NCBI GenBank assembly: GCA_964587655.1
Contig: CAZPMT010000135.1
Coordinates: 1 to 15,598, forward strand
DNA length: 15,598 nucleotides
Direction of reading: 5' to 3'
Origin: CAZPMT01 sp964587655
GTDB taxonomy: Bacteria; Hydrogenedentota; Hydrogenedentia; Hydrogenedentales; SLHB01
Made by a program: the position numbers and the translations under genes. The notes beneath the pieces were generated by a model. That model was not told where the DNA came from and did not search any database. It saw only the letters and a program-made list of their open reading frames with translations. Numbering within the stretch: position 1 is the first letter of the stretch; each line of letters begins with the position of its first letter. Positions 7,849 to 15,598 of the stretch are shown piece by piece.

Positions 7849-9888
7849 CTACCAGAGAATCTCCGTCATCAGCGCGGGGTGATCCGACTGTGGGCCGACA
7901 AGGAAGTGGGAATCCTTCACGGACGTTCCGGGCGATACGAAGATGTGGTCGATCCGTCCACGATTCTCGACTTCCCTGCCCTCGACGTTTCCACCGTCTG
8001 CAAGGACCCATGAATCGTCCAGCATCCCCGTGGCAAGCGTGTAGCCTTCCTCGCCCGGTCGCGAGTTGAAGTCGCCCATGGCGATCACGTTTTCTCTGCC
8101 GCGGACGGATTCGATCACGGCCTGTTGCTGAATCGCGGACCCGTGATTGCCGAGGTGGGTGACGACCACCGTGAAGGTCTTCCCCCCGACGGGGATCTCC
8201 GCTCTGACGGCGGCGGTCTGTTCCTTCCGATGTTTTCCGGGTGAGTGGCTGTACATGAAGAAGGTTCGGGGATCTTGGATCGGGTACTTGGAGAGCAGGG
8301 CGACGCCGAACGTTCCGGTCACGGGACTCGGGCCATAGTAGGAATACATACTTAACTTGTCGGCGTAATATCGCACGACGTCGCAGTTGCCGCCGGCGAT
8401 GCGATTCGTGTCGCTTTCCTGTAGGCCGATGACGTCGGGATCCGCCTTGCGCAGGACGGCGAGTTGCTCGTCGAAGCTCCGAGCGCCGTCGGCGCTGTAT
8501 CCCTGTTGGATGTTGTAGGTCAGAACTTTCAAGGTTTTCTTGGGCGCCGCCGGCGCGACGGGCCGTGCCGCCGTAAGAAACGCGGCGGCGATCGCGATCA
8601 GGCCGAGGACGATCGCCGGCATTGATCCAACGGTTCCTCTCCACGTTCCCGGCAAAGCAAACTTCTCCTTCCGGATCAGAAGGACTGGAACGCCAAGGCC
8701 AAGCCCGGCTACGAGGTATACGCACCAGAACCTGTCGCGGAAGTACGGCCCGATAACTGGGACGTAGTCATATACCGTCGTGAATATGTGAGCGAAGATC
8801 ATCAGCACAAGGAAAAGGGAGGCGAGCGAAAAGGAGCCTGCAAGGACGCGGAAGGGAGGCTTCGCGTCGTTGATCTCCTGTGCGAACAACATAAAATCCA
8901 GGAGGATGATGGGGAAACTGATCAGCATCAGCGCCAGCGAGACGTGTGCGAGGAAGCCAACGGGAGGCGCATAGAGCGGATATGCGGCGGGATCGTCCGG
9001 AAGGGCGGCCTGATGGGTGAAGATCGTCGTGACCATCGAGACGATGAAAAGAAGGTTCCATCCGAGAATCGTCCCGCGGCGGAAAAGCAGCCCCGAAACG
9101 CCTTCCCGCCACAGTTTGTCAAGCGGCGACGAAGTGTGAATGTGGATTGTAAACGCGCATATGGAGATAACCAGCAGGGAGACGACGTACGCGTAACCCG
9201 CCTCGGTCCACCGGGCAATGACGTTAGGGCTGATGAACGCGAAGTAGATAAGGATAAGCGCCGACATCATGCCCAAACATAACCCCGGCACGCGCGCGAC
9301 GCCGGAGTGGGGGAGAGGCGCTTCTTCTTCACTCCCGCGCGGCTTGAGGAGACCGGGCACGAGGAGACCTCCGATCAAGGCGAGGCCCCATCCAATCGAC
9401 TGGAACCAACTCCACGTCGAGATGTCCAGACCGGAGTTGAGTGTCCTGAAAAGGACCGAGAGCAAGAGCGCGACGGCCATGCCCATGCCGGCTGACGCCA
9501 CATCACAGTTTGTCAAGCGGCGACAAACTGTGAGCGAACGCCCCTCTTGATCGCGGGCCCGGAACAATGACGGGAACAGAAGCAGAAAGCAGGCCACGCC
9601 GATCCCGGAGATGTACATCCTGCCTCGCGTGGCAAACATCGGCTCCAACGCCCTGCACAGAAGCATCGCTTCGCCGATGAGGACGAGGACCCAACCCGGA
9701 AGACCTCGCCTGAAGAAGAGGAGGAGCACCGGCGAAAACAGAAAGAAGAGTGCTCCTATCTCGATTACGAGTCCCGTCGAAAGGAGGCCGAAAGCGTATA
9801 CCGCCTCGACGAAGTCCGAGAGAAGCTGAAAAAAGAACAGGAAAAGGATTCCGCAAAACGCCGTCCGCGCGTACAAACGTGTTTCCAT
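7849..9888 (-). CDS. Polytopic membrane protein with C-terminal endonuclease/exonuclease/phosphatase domain (CWH43/PGAP2IP-like)
   Basis: The N-terminal two thirds (about residues 1-450) hold roughly 13 hydrophobic segments. The C-terminal part (about 452-679) is an EEP-superfamily metal-dependent phosphoesterase domain. It keeps the family motifs: LTYNIQ (Asn459), LQES (Glu491), VTH (His578), GDFN (about 605-608), RIDHI (about 645) and SDHPA (668-672). The sequence between motifs (SGTFGV-like block, LLSKYPI) recalls the C-terminal domain of eukaryotic CWH43/PGAP2IP, which acts in GPI-lipid remodelling and also joins a polytopic membrane part to an EEP domain. The bacterial substrate is unknown; a phospholipid or lipid-linked phosphodiester is a reasonable guess. 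I chose ATG at 9888 because GGGAGG lies 8 nt upstream; an in-frame TTG at 9912 would add 8 residues. It is last in a minus-strand gene row, 70 bp after the TolC-like gene. Two palindromic repeats are embedded in it. Confidence 0.87.
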   Translation of the reverse strand: METRLYARTAFCGILFLFFFQLLSDFVEAVYAFGLLSTGLVIEIGALFFLFSPVLLLFFRRGLPGWVLVLIGEAMLLCRALEPMFATRGRMYISGIGVACFLLLFPSLFRARDQEGRSLTVCRRLTNCDVASAGMGMAVALLLSVLFRTLNSGLDISTWSWFQSIGWGLALIGGLLVPGLLKPRGSEEEAPLPHSGVARVPGLCLGMMSALILIYFAFISPNVIARWTEAGYAYVVSLLVISICAFTIHIHTSSPLDKLWREGVSGLLFRRGTILGWNLLFIVSMVTTIFTHQAALPDDPAAYPLYAPPVGFLAHVSLALMLISFPIILLDFMLFAQEINDAKPPFRVLAGSFSLASLFLVLMIFAHIFTTVYDYVPVIGPYFRDRFWCVYLVAGLGLGVPVLLIRKEKFALPGTWRGTVGSMPAIVLGLIAIAAAFLTAARPVAPAAPKKTLKVLTYNIQQGYSADGARSFDEQLAVLRKADPDVIGLQESDTNRIAGGNCDVVRYYADKLSMYSYYGPSPVTGTFGVALLSKYPIQDPRTFFMYSHSPGKHRKEQTAAVRAEIPVGGKTFTVVVTHLGNHGSAIQQQAVIESVRGRENVIAMGDFNSRPGEEGYTLATGMLDDSWVLADGGNVEGREVENRGRIDHIFVSPGTSVKDSHFLVGPQSDHPALMTEILW
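9110..9138. repeat. 29-bp palindromic repeat inside a CDS, copy 1 (degenerate)
   Basis: The sequence CACAGTTTGTC-AAGCGGC-GACGAAGTGTG shares its first 21 bases exactly with copy 2 at 9504-9524. Its right arm departs from perfect symmetry at two positions. It is translated on the minus strand as SSPLDKLW, in a hydrophilic loop around residues 250-260 of the membrane protein. Confidence 0.75.
9504..9532. repeat. 29-bp palindromic repeat inside a CDS, copy 2 (perfect)
   Basis: CACAGTTTGTC (9504-9514) and GACAAACTGTG (9522-9532) form a perfect 11-bp stem around the loop AAGCGGC. It is read on the minus strand as TVCRRLTNC, a different frame from copy 1, in a loop around residues 119-128. The frame difference argues that the DNA element, not the peptide, was duplicated. 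Confidence 0.8.
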
Positions 9889-9958
9889 CCGGATTGCCTC
9901 CCGAAGCCGCAACGCTTCTCCGAGCGCAGGCGGCGTTCTTCTCGGCGCGACGGGAAGT

Positions 9959-11731
9959 CTAGCGGACAGTCGCCGCCGATGGTGCTTCTTCGAGCGTGAC
10001 GGGCTCGCGCCCCGGGCATGTCACGCCTCGGCGCTCGATGAGCGATCCTTCAAGACGATAGAGGTTCACTATCGCTTTGAGATAGGCGGCCTGCGCCTGC
10101 ACCTCGTTGATGCGTGCGGACAGCAGATCCCGTTGAGCTTGGGCCACGAGAAGAGTGGTTGACCTTCCTATCCGGAACTTTTCTGTTTCGGCGTCGAGAG
10201 TCTGTTCCTGAAGCCGGCGCGTCGCGGCGGTGGCGGCTATCTGTTCTTGTGAACGTCCGACTTCGACGTACGCGGTGCGGACGTCTTGCTCGACAAGCTG
10301 GGCCATGTTGAGCAGGGCCTCCCGATCCGCTTGCCGGGTAAGATCGGCTCTTGCGTGAAGGGCTTGGGCGGCGCGGTTGCCAATAGGGTAACTGAACTGC
10401 GCTCCCACTTGCGTGGAGTAATGGCTGTCCCTCACGTCCCGTCTCGCCACCATGAACGAATCGGCGTATTCGGTCCGATTGAGATTCCTGCCCATGTCGA
10501 TGAAAAGATCGAGTTGGGGAAGAAGGCCGTTCTTCGTCTTCACGATCTCGAGGTCGTCTCGCTTGATCTGAAGCCGCGCCTGGTTAAGGTCGGGGCGCAT
10601 TCGCCGGGCGAGTTTGACCGAATCCTCGATCTGGCTCAGGAGAATCTCCGGCATCACGGGTTCGGTATTGAGGCGGATTTCCGTGTACCGCAACGCATCG
10701 TCCGAGGGATTCAACAGGCGCAACAGCGCCAGTTGAAGCTTGGTCAAGTTGCTGCGTGCATCGATCAGGGAACTACGCCGCTGCGCGACCTCGGACGCGG
10801 CAGCCGCGCGTTCCGTTTCGGGCAGCCTGCCCAGACGGATTCGTTCCTCGACCTCATCCGCCTGCGTTTGCGCCACCTTGAGCGATTCCTCGAAGATCGC
10901 GATCTGACGCTGAGCGAGAAGGCAGTCCCAATAGGTCTGTTCGACTTGCGAAACAAGGTCCTCCACGAAACCGCGGAGCTGATATTCCGACTTGAGCACG
11001 TCGAGCTTGGCCTGACGCAGGCTGGCAAGATTGACGCCTAGCCCCATCCCACGCAGCAGTTTCTGAGTCACGGAGAACTGGAGGCCCGAAGCGTTAGCGT
11101 CCGTGTCGGACGCGGAATTAGAACTAGGATCGGTATTCCAATTCCGAGTGGTTGTCCGGCTTGGACCGAAGGTCAGGCTCACGTCGGCGCCCGTCGGGAG
11201 ATGCTCCGTAACGCCGACGCTTCCCGCGTCGGTTTTCGTCTTGCTGCCGACTTGCGACGGAACCGGAATCCCCGGGAGCGTTGAGCTACCGGATCCGCTT
11301 ATTATGCCGCTGAGTTGGGTCTGGATAAGCAGATCTCTGGTCACGCGATCCTCTGTTCTCGTGTAACCGCCCACGAGGACAGGGTCGAACGCCGAGCGTT
11401 GCGCGGATACGAACGTCTGCTTCACGGCGGGGGCGATCTCTTGAACGACAAGGGCCTGGTTGTGTTCGAGCGCCATCACAATGGCGCCTTCCACGGTCAG
11501 ATTGAGCGCACCGCCCGCTGGTTCAACCTGCGCGGGTGCAGGGGGCGTCTCGTCGCTCCGCTTGTCACTCGCCAGAGGCGGCGGCGACGCATGCTCGACC
11601 GAGTCCGTCTTGGATTGGACTTTCACCTCGGGTATCACGGGAGACTGCGAGAATTCGAGCCTGGCGCATCCCGCCATCGCGCAGGCGACCACTATCAGAC
11701 CCAGCCACACCACCAGCGATCTCATCGTCAC
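9959..11731 (-). CDS. TolC-family outer-membrane efflux lipoprotein
   Basis: A 590-residue outer-membrane factor, forming the exit duct of the efflux pump encoded just upstream. The signal peptide ends in lipobox MAGC (Cys22), so it is probably lipid-anchored as in the NodT/OprM branch. Two outer-membrane-efflux (OEP) repeats follow. The first begins near residue 80 (LTVEGAIVMALEHNQAL); its long helical part has the phrase RLGRLPETERAAAASEVAQR. The second starts at MRPDLNQARL, and its helices carry EKFRIGRSTTLLVAQAQRDLL, the usual TolC-type repeat signature. A Ser/Gly-rich stretch (GIISGSGSSTLPG) and a Ser/Asp-rich stretch in the first half match the expected beta-strand and extracellular-loop parts. 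The GTG start at 11731 has AGGAG five nt upstream; an in-frame ATG at 11725 would be 11 nt away. Only 12 bp separate it from the permease stop, so co-translation is likely. Confidence 0.92.
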   Translation of the reverse strand: MTMRSLVVWLGLIVVACAMAGCARLEFSQSPVIPEVKVQSKTDSVEHASPPPLASDKRSDETPPAPAQVEPAGGALNLTVEGAIVMALEHNQALVVQEIAPAVKQTFVSAQRSAFDPVLVGGYTRTEDRVTRDLLIQTQLSGIISGSGSSTLPGIPVPSQVGSKTKTDAGSVGVTEHLPTGADVSLTFGPSRTTTRNWNTDPSSNSASDTDANASGLQFSVTQKLLRGMGLGVNLASLRQAKLDVLKSEYQLRGFVEDLVSQVEQTYWDCLLAQRQIAIFEESLKVAQTQADEVEERIRLGRLPETERAAAASEVAQRRSSLIDARSNLTKLQLALLRLLNPSDDALRYTEIRLNTEPVMPEILLSQIEDSVKLARRMRPDLNQARLQIKRDDLEIVKTKNGLLPQLDLFIDMGRNLNRTEYADSFMVARRDVRDSHYSTQVGAQFSYPIGNRAAQALHARADLTRQADREALLNMAQLVEQDVRTAYVEVGRSQEQIAATAATRRLQEQTLDAETEKFRIGRSTTLLVAQAQRDLLSARINEVQAQAAYLKAIVNLYRLEGSLIERRGVTCPGREPVTLEEAPSAATVR

Positions 11732-11743
11732 GTTTTCTCCTGG

Positions 11744-12952
11744 CTATTCATAGCGCAATGCGTCGATCGGGTTTAACTTCGCCGCGCGCCACGCGGGATA
11801 GTAACCAAAGAACACGCCCACGGACGCGGCGAACACCATCGCCATCGTAATGCTCTGAATTTGCAATACGGTGGTGAAGGTCGTCATCTTGGCGATGATC
11901 TGCGCGGCGCCGATGCCGGCAGCCACGCCAATGATCCCTCCAAGCCCGCTCATCAGGATCGCCTCGAACAGAAACTGGCGCAGGATGTCGCGGTCTTTCG
12001 CGCCGATGGCTTTCCGAATGCCAATCTCGCGGGTCCGTTCAGTGACCGTCACGAGCATGATGTTCATGATGCCGATGCCCCCGACAAACAGGGAAATGCC
12101 TGCAATGGCCCCGAGGAGAACCGTAAAGGTCCGCGTAACGGTCGAGGCGGTATTCAGAATGTCCGCCTGATTGCGGATCTCGAAATCGTTGGATGCATCG
12201 GGTTGCGTTCGATGGCGGCGGCGCAGCAACTCGGTCACGCCGTCCTGGACCGCGTTCAGGTCGTCCTGGGACGTGCACTGGATGTCGATCTCGCGCAGGT
12301 ACTCCAAACCGTATAGCTGTTTCATCGCGGTCGTGTAAGGCACAATTGCGGCGTCATCCGGATTAAACCATCCCTGATCGCCTTTTGCCTTCGTGACGCC
12401 GATAACCTGGAAGCTGATGCCGTTGACTTTGACCGTCGTGCCGATGGGATCGTCGTTGCCCATTAGATTCGAGACGGCCACCGGCCCCAAGATGATTACG
12501 TGGGCCATCCGGTCTTCATCGTCATCGGTGAAGGGACGTCCTTTTTCCACCTCGAAGTTGCGTATCGGAAGATAGGTAACGGAGGCGCCGATCACCGCCA
12601 TCCCCGAGTTGTTCTCGAAGTACTTCACTTGTCCCTTGCCATGCACAACCGGTGCGACACGCTGCACCCCGGGCACTTCCGCAAGAATGGCTTGCGCGTC
12701 CTCGACCGTCAGGTTCTGCTGGGTGCCCGTCATCACGCCGCCCGGACCGTGCTGCCCCGGCCGCACTACAAGGAGGTTCGTGCCCATGGCGGAAATGCTG
12801 CTCAGCACCTGGGCCTTCGCGCCCGCGCCGATGGCGAGCATGGCGATTACGGCGCCGACACCAATGATGATTCCCAGCACGGCAAGAAACGACCGCAGCT
12901 TGTTCGCGACAAGGCTGTATATAGCCACTTTTAACAGAACCACGAAATACAC
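11744..12952 (-). CDS. MacB/FtsX-type ABC transporter permease
   Basis: Membrane subunit of a MacB-type mechanotransmission ABC transporter, 402 residues. It has a first transmembrane helix at about 18-40 (LRSFLAVLGIIIGVGAVIAM) and a large periplasmic MacB_PCD domain at about 42-275. Three further helices follow at about 277-300, 325-350 and 365-388. Typical MacB features are GGIGIMNIMLVTVTERTREIG, the cytoplasmic IGIRKAIGA coupling segment and the terminal NPIDALRYE. In E. coli MacB the ATPase and permease are fused in one chain; here the ATPase is separate and encoded next door. The GTG start at 12952 follows AAGGGG by 7 nt. The gene begins 12 bp after the ATPase stop and ends 12 bp before the TolC-like start. 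The substrate cannot be told from sequence; macrolides, lipoproteins, peptides or siderophores are possible. Confidence 0.95.
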   Translation of the reverse strand: MYFVVLLKVAIYSLVANKLRSFLAVLGIIIGVGAVIAMLAIGAGAKAQVLSSISAMGTNLLVVRPGQHGPGGVMTGTQQNLTVEDAQAILAEVPGVQRVAPVVHGKGQVKYFENNSGMAVIGASVTYLPIRNFEVEKGRPFTDDDEDRMAHVIILGPVAVSNLMGNDDPIGTTVKVNGISFQVIGVTKAKGDQGWFNPDDAAIVPYTTAMKQLYGLEYLREIDIQCTSQDDLNAVQDGVTELLRRRHRTQPDASNDFEIRNQADILNTASTVTRTFTVLLGAIAGISLFVGGIGIMNIMLVTVTERTREIGIRKAIGAKDRDILRQFLFEAILMSGLGGIIGVAAGIGAAQIIAKMTTFTTVLQIQSITMAMVFAASVGVFFGYYPAWRAAKLNPIDALRYE

Positions 12953-12964
12953 GTCAAAGCCCCT

Positions 12965-13624
12965 TCAATCCTCGGCAATGCGGCCGTCGAAAATCCGAAC
13001 GGTTCGCCGGCACTGCTGCGCAATATCCGCTTCGTGGGTCACGATGATAATCGTGCGGCCCTGTTCGTGGAGCGCCACAAACAGGCTCATGATCTCATGA
13101 CCGGTCCTTGAATCCAAGTTTCCGGTCGGCTCATCCGCCAGGATCATGGACGGGTTCGTCACAATGGCGCGCGCGATCGCTACGCGCTGCCGCTGGCCTC
13201 CGGAGAGCTGGTTGGGTTCGTGGCTCATGCGATCCGTCAATCCGACGGTTTTCAAAGCCTCTTCAGCCATTTCCCGGGCGTCGTGCCGCCTCGCGTAGAG
13301 CAACGGCAACTCGACGTTTTCGAGCGCGGTCAGACGCGGGAGGAGGTTGAAGGTTTGAAACACGAAACCGATGTGCATGTTGCGGATCTCGGCCAGGCGA
13401 TCTCTCGAAAGGCCCGCCACATTCTCTCCCGCAAGGCGGTATACGCCCGAATCGGGCGTATCAAGACAGCCCACGATGTGCATCAGGGTGGACTTGCCGC
13501 TGCCCGACGGCCCCATAATGGCTGCCATTTCGCCTTGCCCGATCGTCATGCTCACGTTATCAAGCGCCGTGACGGTAACCCCGCCCAGAAGGTAGGTCTT
13601 GCATACGGATTCCAGATCGATCAA
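12965..13624 (-). CDS. ABC transporter ATPase, MacB/LolD-type
   Basis: A 219-residue nucleotide-binding subunit with all motifs intact: Walker A GPSGSGKST (38-46), Q-loop Gln90, signature LSGGQ (140-144), Walker B ILADEP (161-166, catalytic Glu165) and the H-loop His197 (VTHEAD). The length and the phrase EPTGNLDS place it with the MacB/LolD/FtsE group that partners FtsX-like permeases. The start is TTG at 13624, overlapping the adaptor stop in TTGA. A strong GGAGGAGG lies 9 nt upstream, inside the adaptor's glycine-rich tail codons, which supports both the unusual start and translational coupling. It would drive the permease encoded 12 bp downstream. Confidence 0.95.
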   Translation of the reverse strand: MIDLESVCKTYLLGGVTVTALDNVSMTIGQGEMAAIMGPSGSGKSTLMHIVGCLDTPDSGVYRLAGENVAGLSRDRLAEIRNMHIGFVFQTFNLLPRLTALENVELPLLYARRHDAREMAEEALKTVGLTDRMSHEPNQLSGGQRQRVAIARAIVTNPSMILADEPTGNLDSRTGHEIMSLFVALHEQGRTIIIVTHEADIAQQCRRTVRIFDGRIAED

Positions 13625-15000
13625 CGGATGCGGCCTCCTCCGCCGGCGCCACCCATCGTGCGCATCATCATCATTCGCTGGCGCGCGGCCTGGCGAGGAT
13701 CGCCGGTGGCCCAGCGGCTCTCGTCCTCCGGCCTCCGCACGACGACCATGTCACCCTCATTGAGGCCCCCGGTGACTTCCGTGTTCACTCCATCCGTAAT
13801 TCCGGTCTCGACGCCGTGGTCTTCCTCGACCGTCCCATCCGCATTCTTGAGAGTGACGACCGTATCTCCCTTGTTCCGCGATATCGCGGTGACCGGGACC
13901 AACAGCACGTCCGATTTGTCCGCGATCACGATCGTGATATTGCCCGTCATCTCCGGCTTGAGAAGTGTCTTGTTCTCATCGAGGACCTCGATCCGGACTT
14001 CGAACGTTACAACGCCCTGAAGGTTGAGTCCCTTCGTGGCAATCCGGTTTACCGTGCCCGTAAAACGCTTCCGGGGAAACGCGTCCGCCGTGATTTCCGC
14101 CGGCTGGCCCAGCTCGACGGAACCAATGTTGCTCTCGTCCACGGATCCCAGAATGAAGATGTGGGACAAGTCCGAGATCGTCAAGACCGTCGTGCCGCCG
14201 CCAACGTTGCTGATTCCCGATGAGATGATCTGGCCGATCTGGACGGTACGCATCGCGACAAACCCCGTAATGGGGGAGTAAACGCTCGTGTAGCCAAGCT
14301 GACGTTGCGCAAGGCCCAACGCGATCGTATCCGAATCGACCTCGGCCTTGCACAGATTGATGGCCTGCCGTTTGGTCTCAAGGTCCAATTCCTGCGCTTT
14401 GAGCGACGAGACTTCCGACTGTGCCGTCTTCAGATTCTGCTCGGCTTGTACGGCGGTTGTTTGCGCCGTTTCCACCAGCTCGGTGCTGGAATACTTCTTT
14501 TCGAGCAACTGTTTTTCACGTTTGGCTTTCGAGTCGGCATCGATGGCGCGGGCCTCGGCCCCCTGGACCGTCGCCGCTGTCCTCTGTTTCGCGGCCTCGA
14601 GGTCTGCCTGCGCCACGGCCAGCGTCGCCACGGCCTGCGCGAGCCGCGCTTTCGACGCAGAAAGGGCCGCCTCGGACTGTTGAACCATCCGTTGCTGGTC
14701 CACCGGATCCAGTTCAAGGACTAAGTCGCCTTCCTTTACTGCGTCGCTGATGTCAAAGGGCAGCTTGGTGACCTGGCCGCTCGCCCGGCACTTGATCTCC
14801 ACGTCCAGATTCGACACCACCCGCCCGGGGCACCCAACCGTTTCCCGTAACGGGCCGCGCGTCACGGAGGCCGTGGACTCCGGCGCCGCGGCCTCATCGG
14901 AAGCGGTCGCGCTATTCATCCACCAGCGCACGCCCGCCGCAACGGCCGCGATGACCACCGCCGCTATAACCAGTGTCTTGATCGCTTTTCGTGACTTCAT
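13621..15000 (-). CDS. HlyD/MacA-type periplasmic efflux adaptor
   Basis: A 459-residue membrane-fusion protein that would link the MacB-type transporter to the TolC-like duct. Its N-terminal transmembrane anchor lies at about 10-27 (LVIAAVVIAAVAAGV). The first half of the lipoyl domain is at about 48-100, and a long alpha-helical hairpin rich in Ala, Gln, Glu and Lys at about 105-235. The second lipoyl half is YTSVYSPITGFVAMRTVQIG, followed by a beta-barrel (about 285-375) and a membrane-proximal domain. The C-terminus is odd: four Met in a row, then a Gly-rich stretch ending GGGGRIR. I chose ATG at 15000, five nt after AGGGG; a longer TTG start at 15045 adds residues that do not look like part of the protein. 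It is first in the apparent operon. MacA-like function is secure, the exported substrate unknown. Confidence 0.93.
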   Translation of the reverse strand: MKSRKAIKTLVIAAVVIAAVAAGVRWWMNSATASDEAAAPESTASVTRGPLRETVGCPGRVVSNLDVEIKCRASGQVTKLPFDISDAVKEGDLVLELDPVDQQRMVQQSEAALSASKARLAQAVATLAVAQADLEAAKQRTAATVQGAEARAIDADSKAKREKQLLEKKYSSTELVETAQTTAVQAEQNLKTAQSEVSSLKAQELDLETKRQAINLCKAEVDSDTIALGLAQRQLGYTSVYSPITGFVAMRTVQIGQIISSGISNVGGGTTVLTISDLSHIFILGSVDESNIGSVELGQPAEITADAFPRKRFTGTVNRIATKGLNLQGVVTFEVRIEVLDENKTLLKPEMTGNITIVIADKSDVLLVPVTAISRNKGDTVVTLKNADGTVEEDHGVETGITDGVNTEVTGGLNEGDMVVVRRPEDESRWATGDPRQAARQRMMMMRTMGGAGGGGRIR

Positions 15001-15364
15001 TCCATCCCCTTTTGTCAGGCATCCTCTTCCTAGAACATTGACCAACCTTTGCGGGTGGCGGTTTCATCGTAGTTTGTCTCGCCTGGAGAGTCACCCAACT
15101 CTTCCATACATTAGTTATCTTTGTACGCCTTCGGCGAAATGGTTACACCCTGGGATTTTGTATCTCAGCGGGGTATGAGGAGGACAAGAGCACAATCCAA
15201 CGCCGAGCACGTCGAATCCCCTCGTCCGCATGCGTCATAATAGCGGCGGAAAAAGTGCTCCGCGGACAGATCCTGGAAATACGCATCCCTATGTCGTCTA
15301 CGGAGATAGACATGGGGCTCATCGGATACTCAAGCAGAGCGCAAAGAAGATGCAATGGCTTCTC
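15001..15364. other. Intergenic region upstream of the efflux operon
   Basis: About 360 bp without a convincing gene. It must hold the minus-strand promoter of the efflux operon, but I see no well-spaced -35/-10 pair. CCCTATGTC (15287-15295) can pair with GACATGGGG (15309-15317) except for one wobble, a possible structured site. A 77-codon minus-strand frame crosses the region but has no recognisable features. Confidence 0.5.
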
Positions 15365-15598
15365 TGCCGCTTCCACGTGGACGCGACGNNNNNNNNNNNN
15401 NNNNNNNNNNNNNNNNNNNNNNNNNNNNNNNNNNNNNNNNNNNNNNNNNNNNNNNNNNNNNNNNNNNNNNNNNNNNNNNNNNNNNNNNTCCTCGTCGCGT
15501 TTTCACAACCGAAACAAAGCGGCAAGGATGCCGCTTCCACATTGTGGACGCGACGTCCTCGTCGCGTTTTCACAACCGAAACAAAGCGGCAAGGATGC
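15365..15598. repeat. 67-bp tandem repeat built of three hairpins
   Basis: One full 67-bp unit (15489-15555) is followed by a second that runs off the window (15556-15598), identical over the 43 visible bases. A partial copy (15365-15388) borders the assembly gap on its left. Each unit contains AAGCGGCA-AGGA-TGCCGCTT, TCCAC-ATT-GTGGA, and CGCGACG-TCCT-CGTCGCG, the last spanning the unit junction and followed by TTTT. The left partial copy lacks the ATT loop. Similar hairpin-rich dispersed repeats are common in planctomycete- and verrucomicrobia-like genomes; identity with any named family is not established. Confidence 0.8.
15389..15488. other. Assembly gap (100 N)
   Basis: Exactly 100 ambiguous bases, the conventional length for a scaffold gap of unknown size. 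Repeat sequence on both sides suggests the assembler failed in a tandem array, so the true number of repeat units is unknown. Confidence 0.97.

Noticed and set aside
7697..8725. 342-residue minus-strand frame overlapping the phosphoesterase gene and the palindromic element
   Set aside because: Arg-rich out-of-frame translation of the EEP domain and of the repeat; the in-frame catalytic motifs belong to the other frame.
15143..15376. 77-residue minus-strand frame upstream of the efflux operon
   Set aside because: No homology I recognise, no clear ribosome site, and its start lies inside the repeat array; it might be a decayed gene but cannot be supported.
15365..15598. Possible CRISPR array
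   Set aside because: The units are directly adjacent 67-bp copies with no unique spacers between them, and no cas gene is nearby.

Overview
The window is GC-rich bacterial chromosome (roughly 60% G+C by eye), apparently from an uncultured, metagenome-type assembly, since a run of exactly 100 N sits near the right end. Several traits point to Candidatus Hydrogenedentes or a related Planctomycetes/Lentisphaerae-like lineage. These are a very large RHS/NHL lipoprotein with a long Gly-Glu linker, a DUF1559-type prepilin-like protein behind a LacI-type operator, a MacAB-TolC-type efflux set with separate ATPase and permease, TTG/GTG starts, and many small palindromic repeats. The lineage is inference; no rRNA or marker gene is present.

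Left part (1-7600, plus strand). A 2083-residue lipoprotein (21-6272) carries, in order, a lipobox, an FN3-like domain, a (Gly-Glu)23 linker, a carboxypeptidase-regulatory-like beta domain, a plug-like region, six NHL repeats, a long YD/RHS shell, an RHS core and an 89-residue unrecognised tip. This order resembles teneurins and large bacterial RHS toxins. A 400-bp regulatory gap follows. It holds a strong sigma70-like promoter overlapped by a LacI-type palindrome and, about 150 bp upstream, a second similar module. Next is a prepilin-like gene (6673-7533) with a DUF1559-style C-terminus.

Middle (7534-7848). This is a convergent intergenic region. It holds a possible terminator and a MITE/REP-like element of about 204 bp, with a perfect 32-bp inverted repeat nested against 21-bp outer inverted repeats.

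Right part (7849-15000, minus strand). A probable five-gene operon is read right to left: HlyD/MacA-type adaptor, ABC ATPase, MacB/FtsX-type permease, TolC-type outer-membrane lipoprotein, then a polytopic membrane protein with a C-terminal endonuclease/exonuclease/phosphatase domain. The first four are packed with a 4-bp overlap or 12-bp gaps and would make one complete tripartite efflux pump across the envelope. The fifth follows after 70 bp, resembles the eukaryotic CWH43/PGAP2IP arrangement, and contains two copies of a 29-bp palindromic repeat translated in two different frames.

Right edge (15001-15598). About 360 bp with no convincing gene, which should contain the operon promoter, is followed by a 67-bp tandem repeat made mostly of three hairpins. 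The assembly gap lies inside this array.
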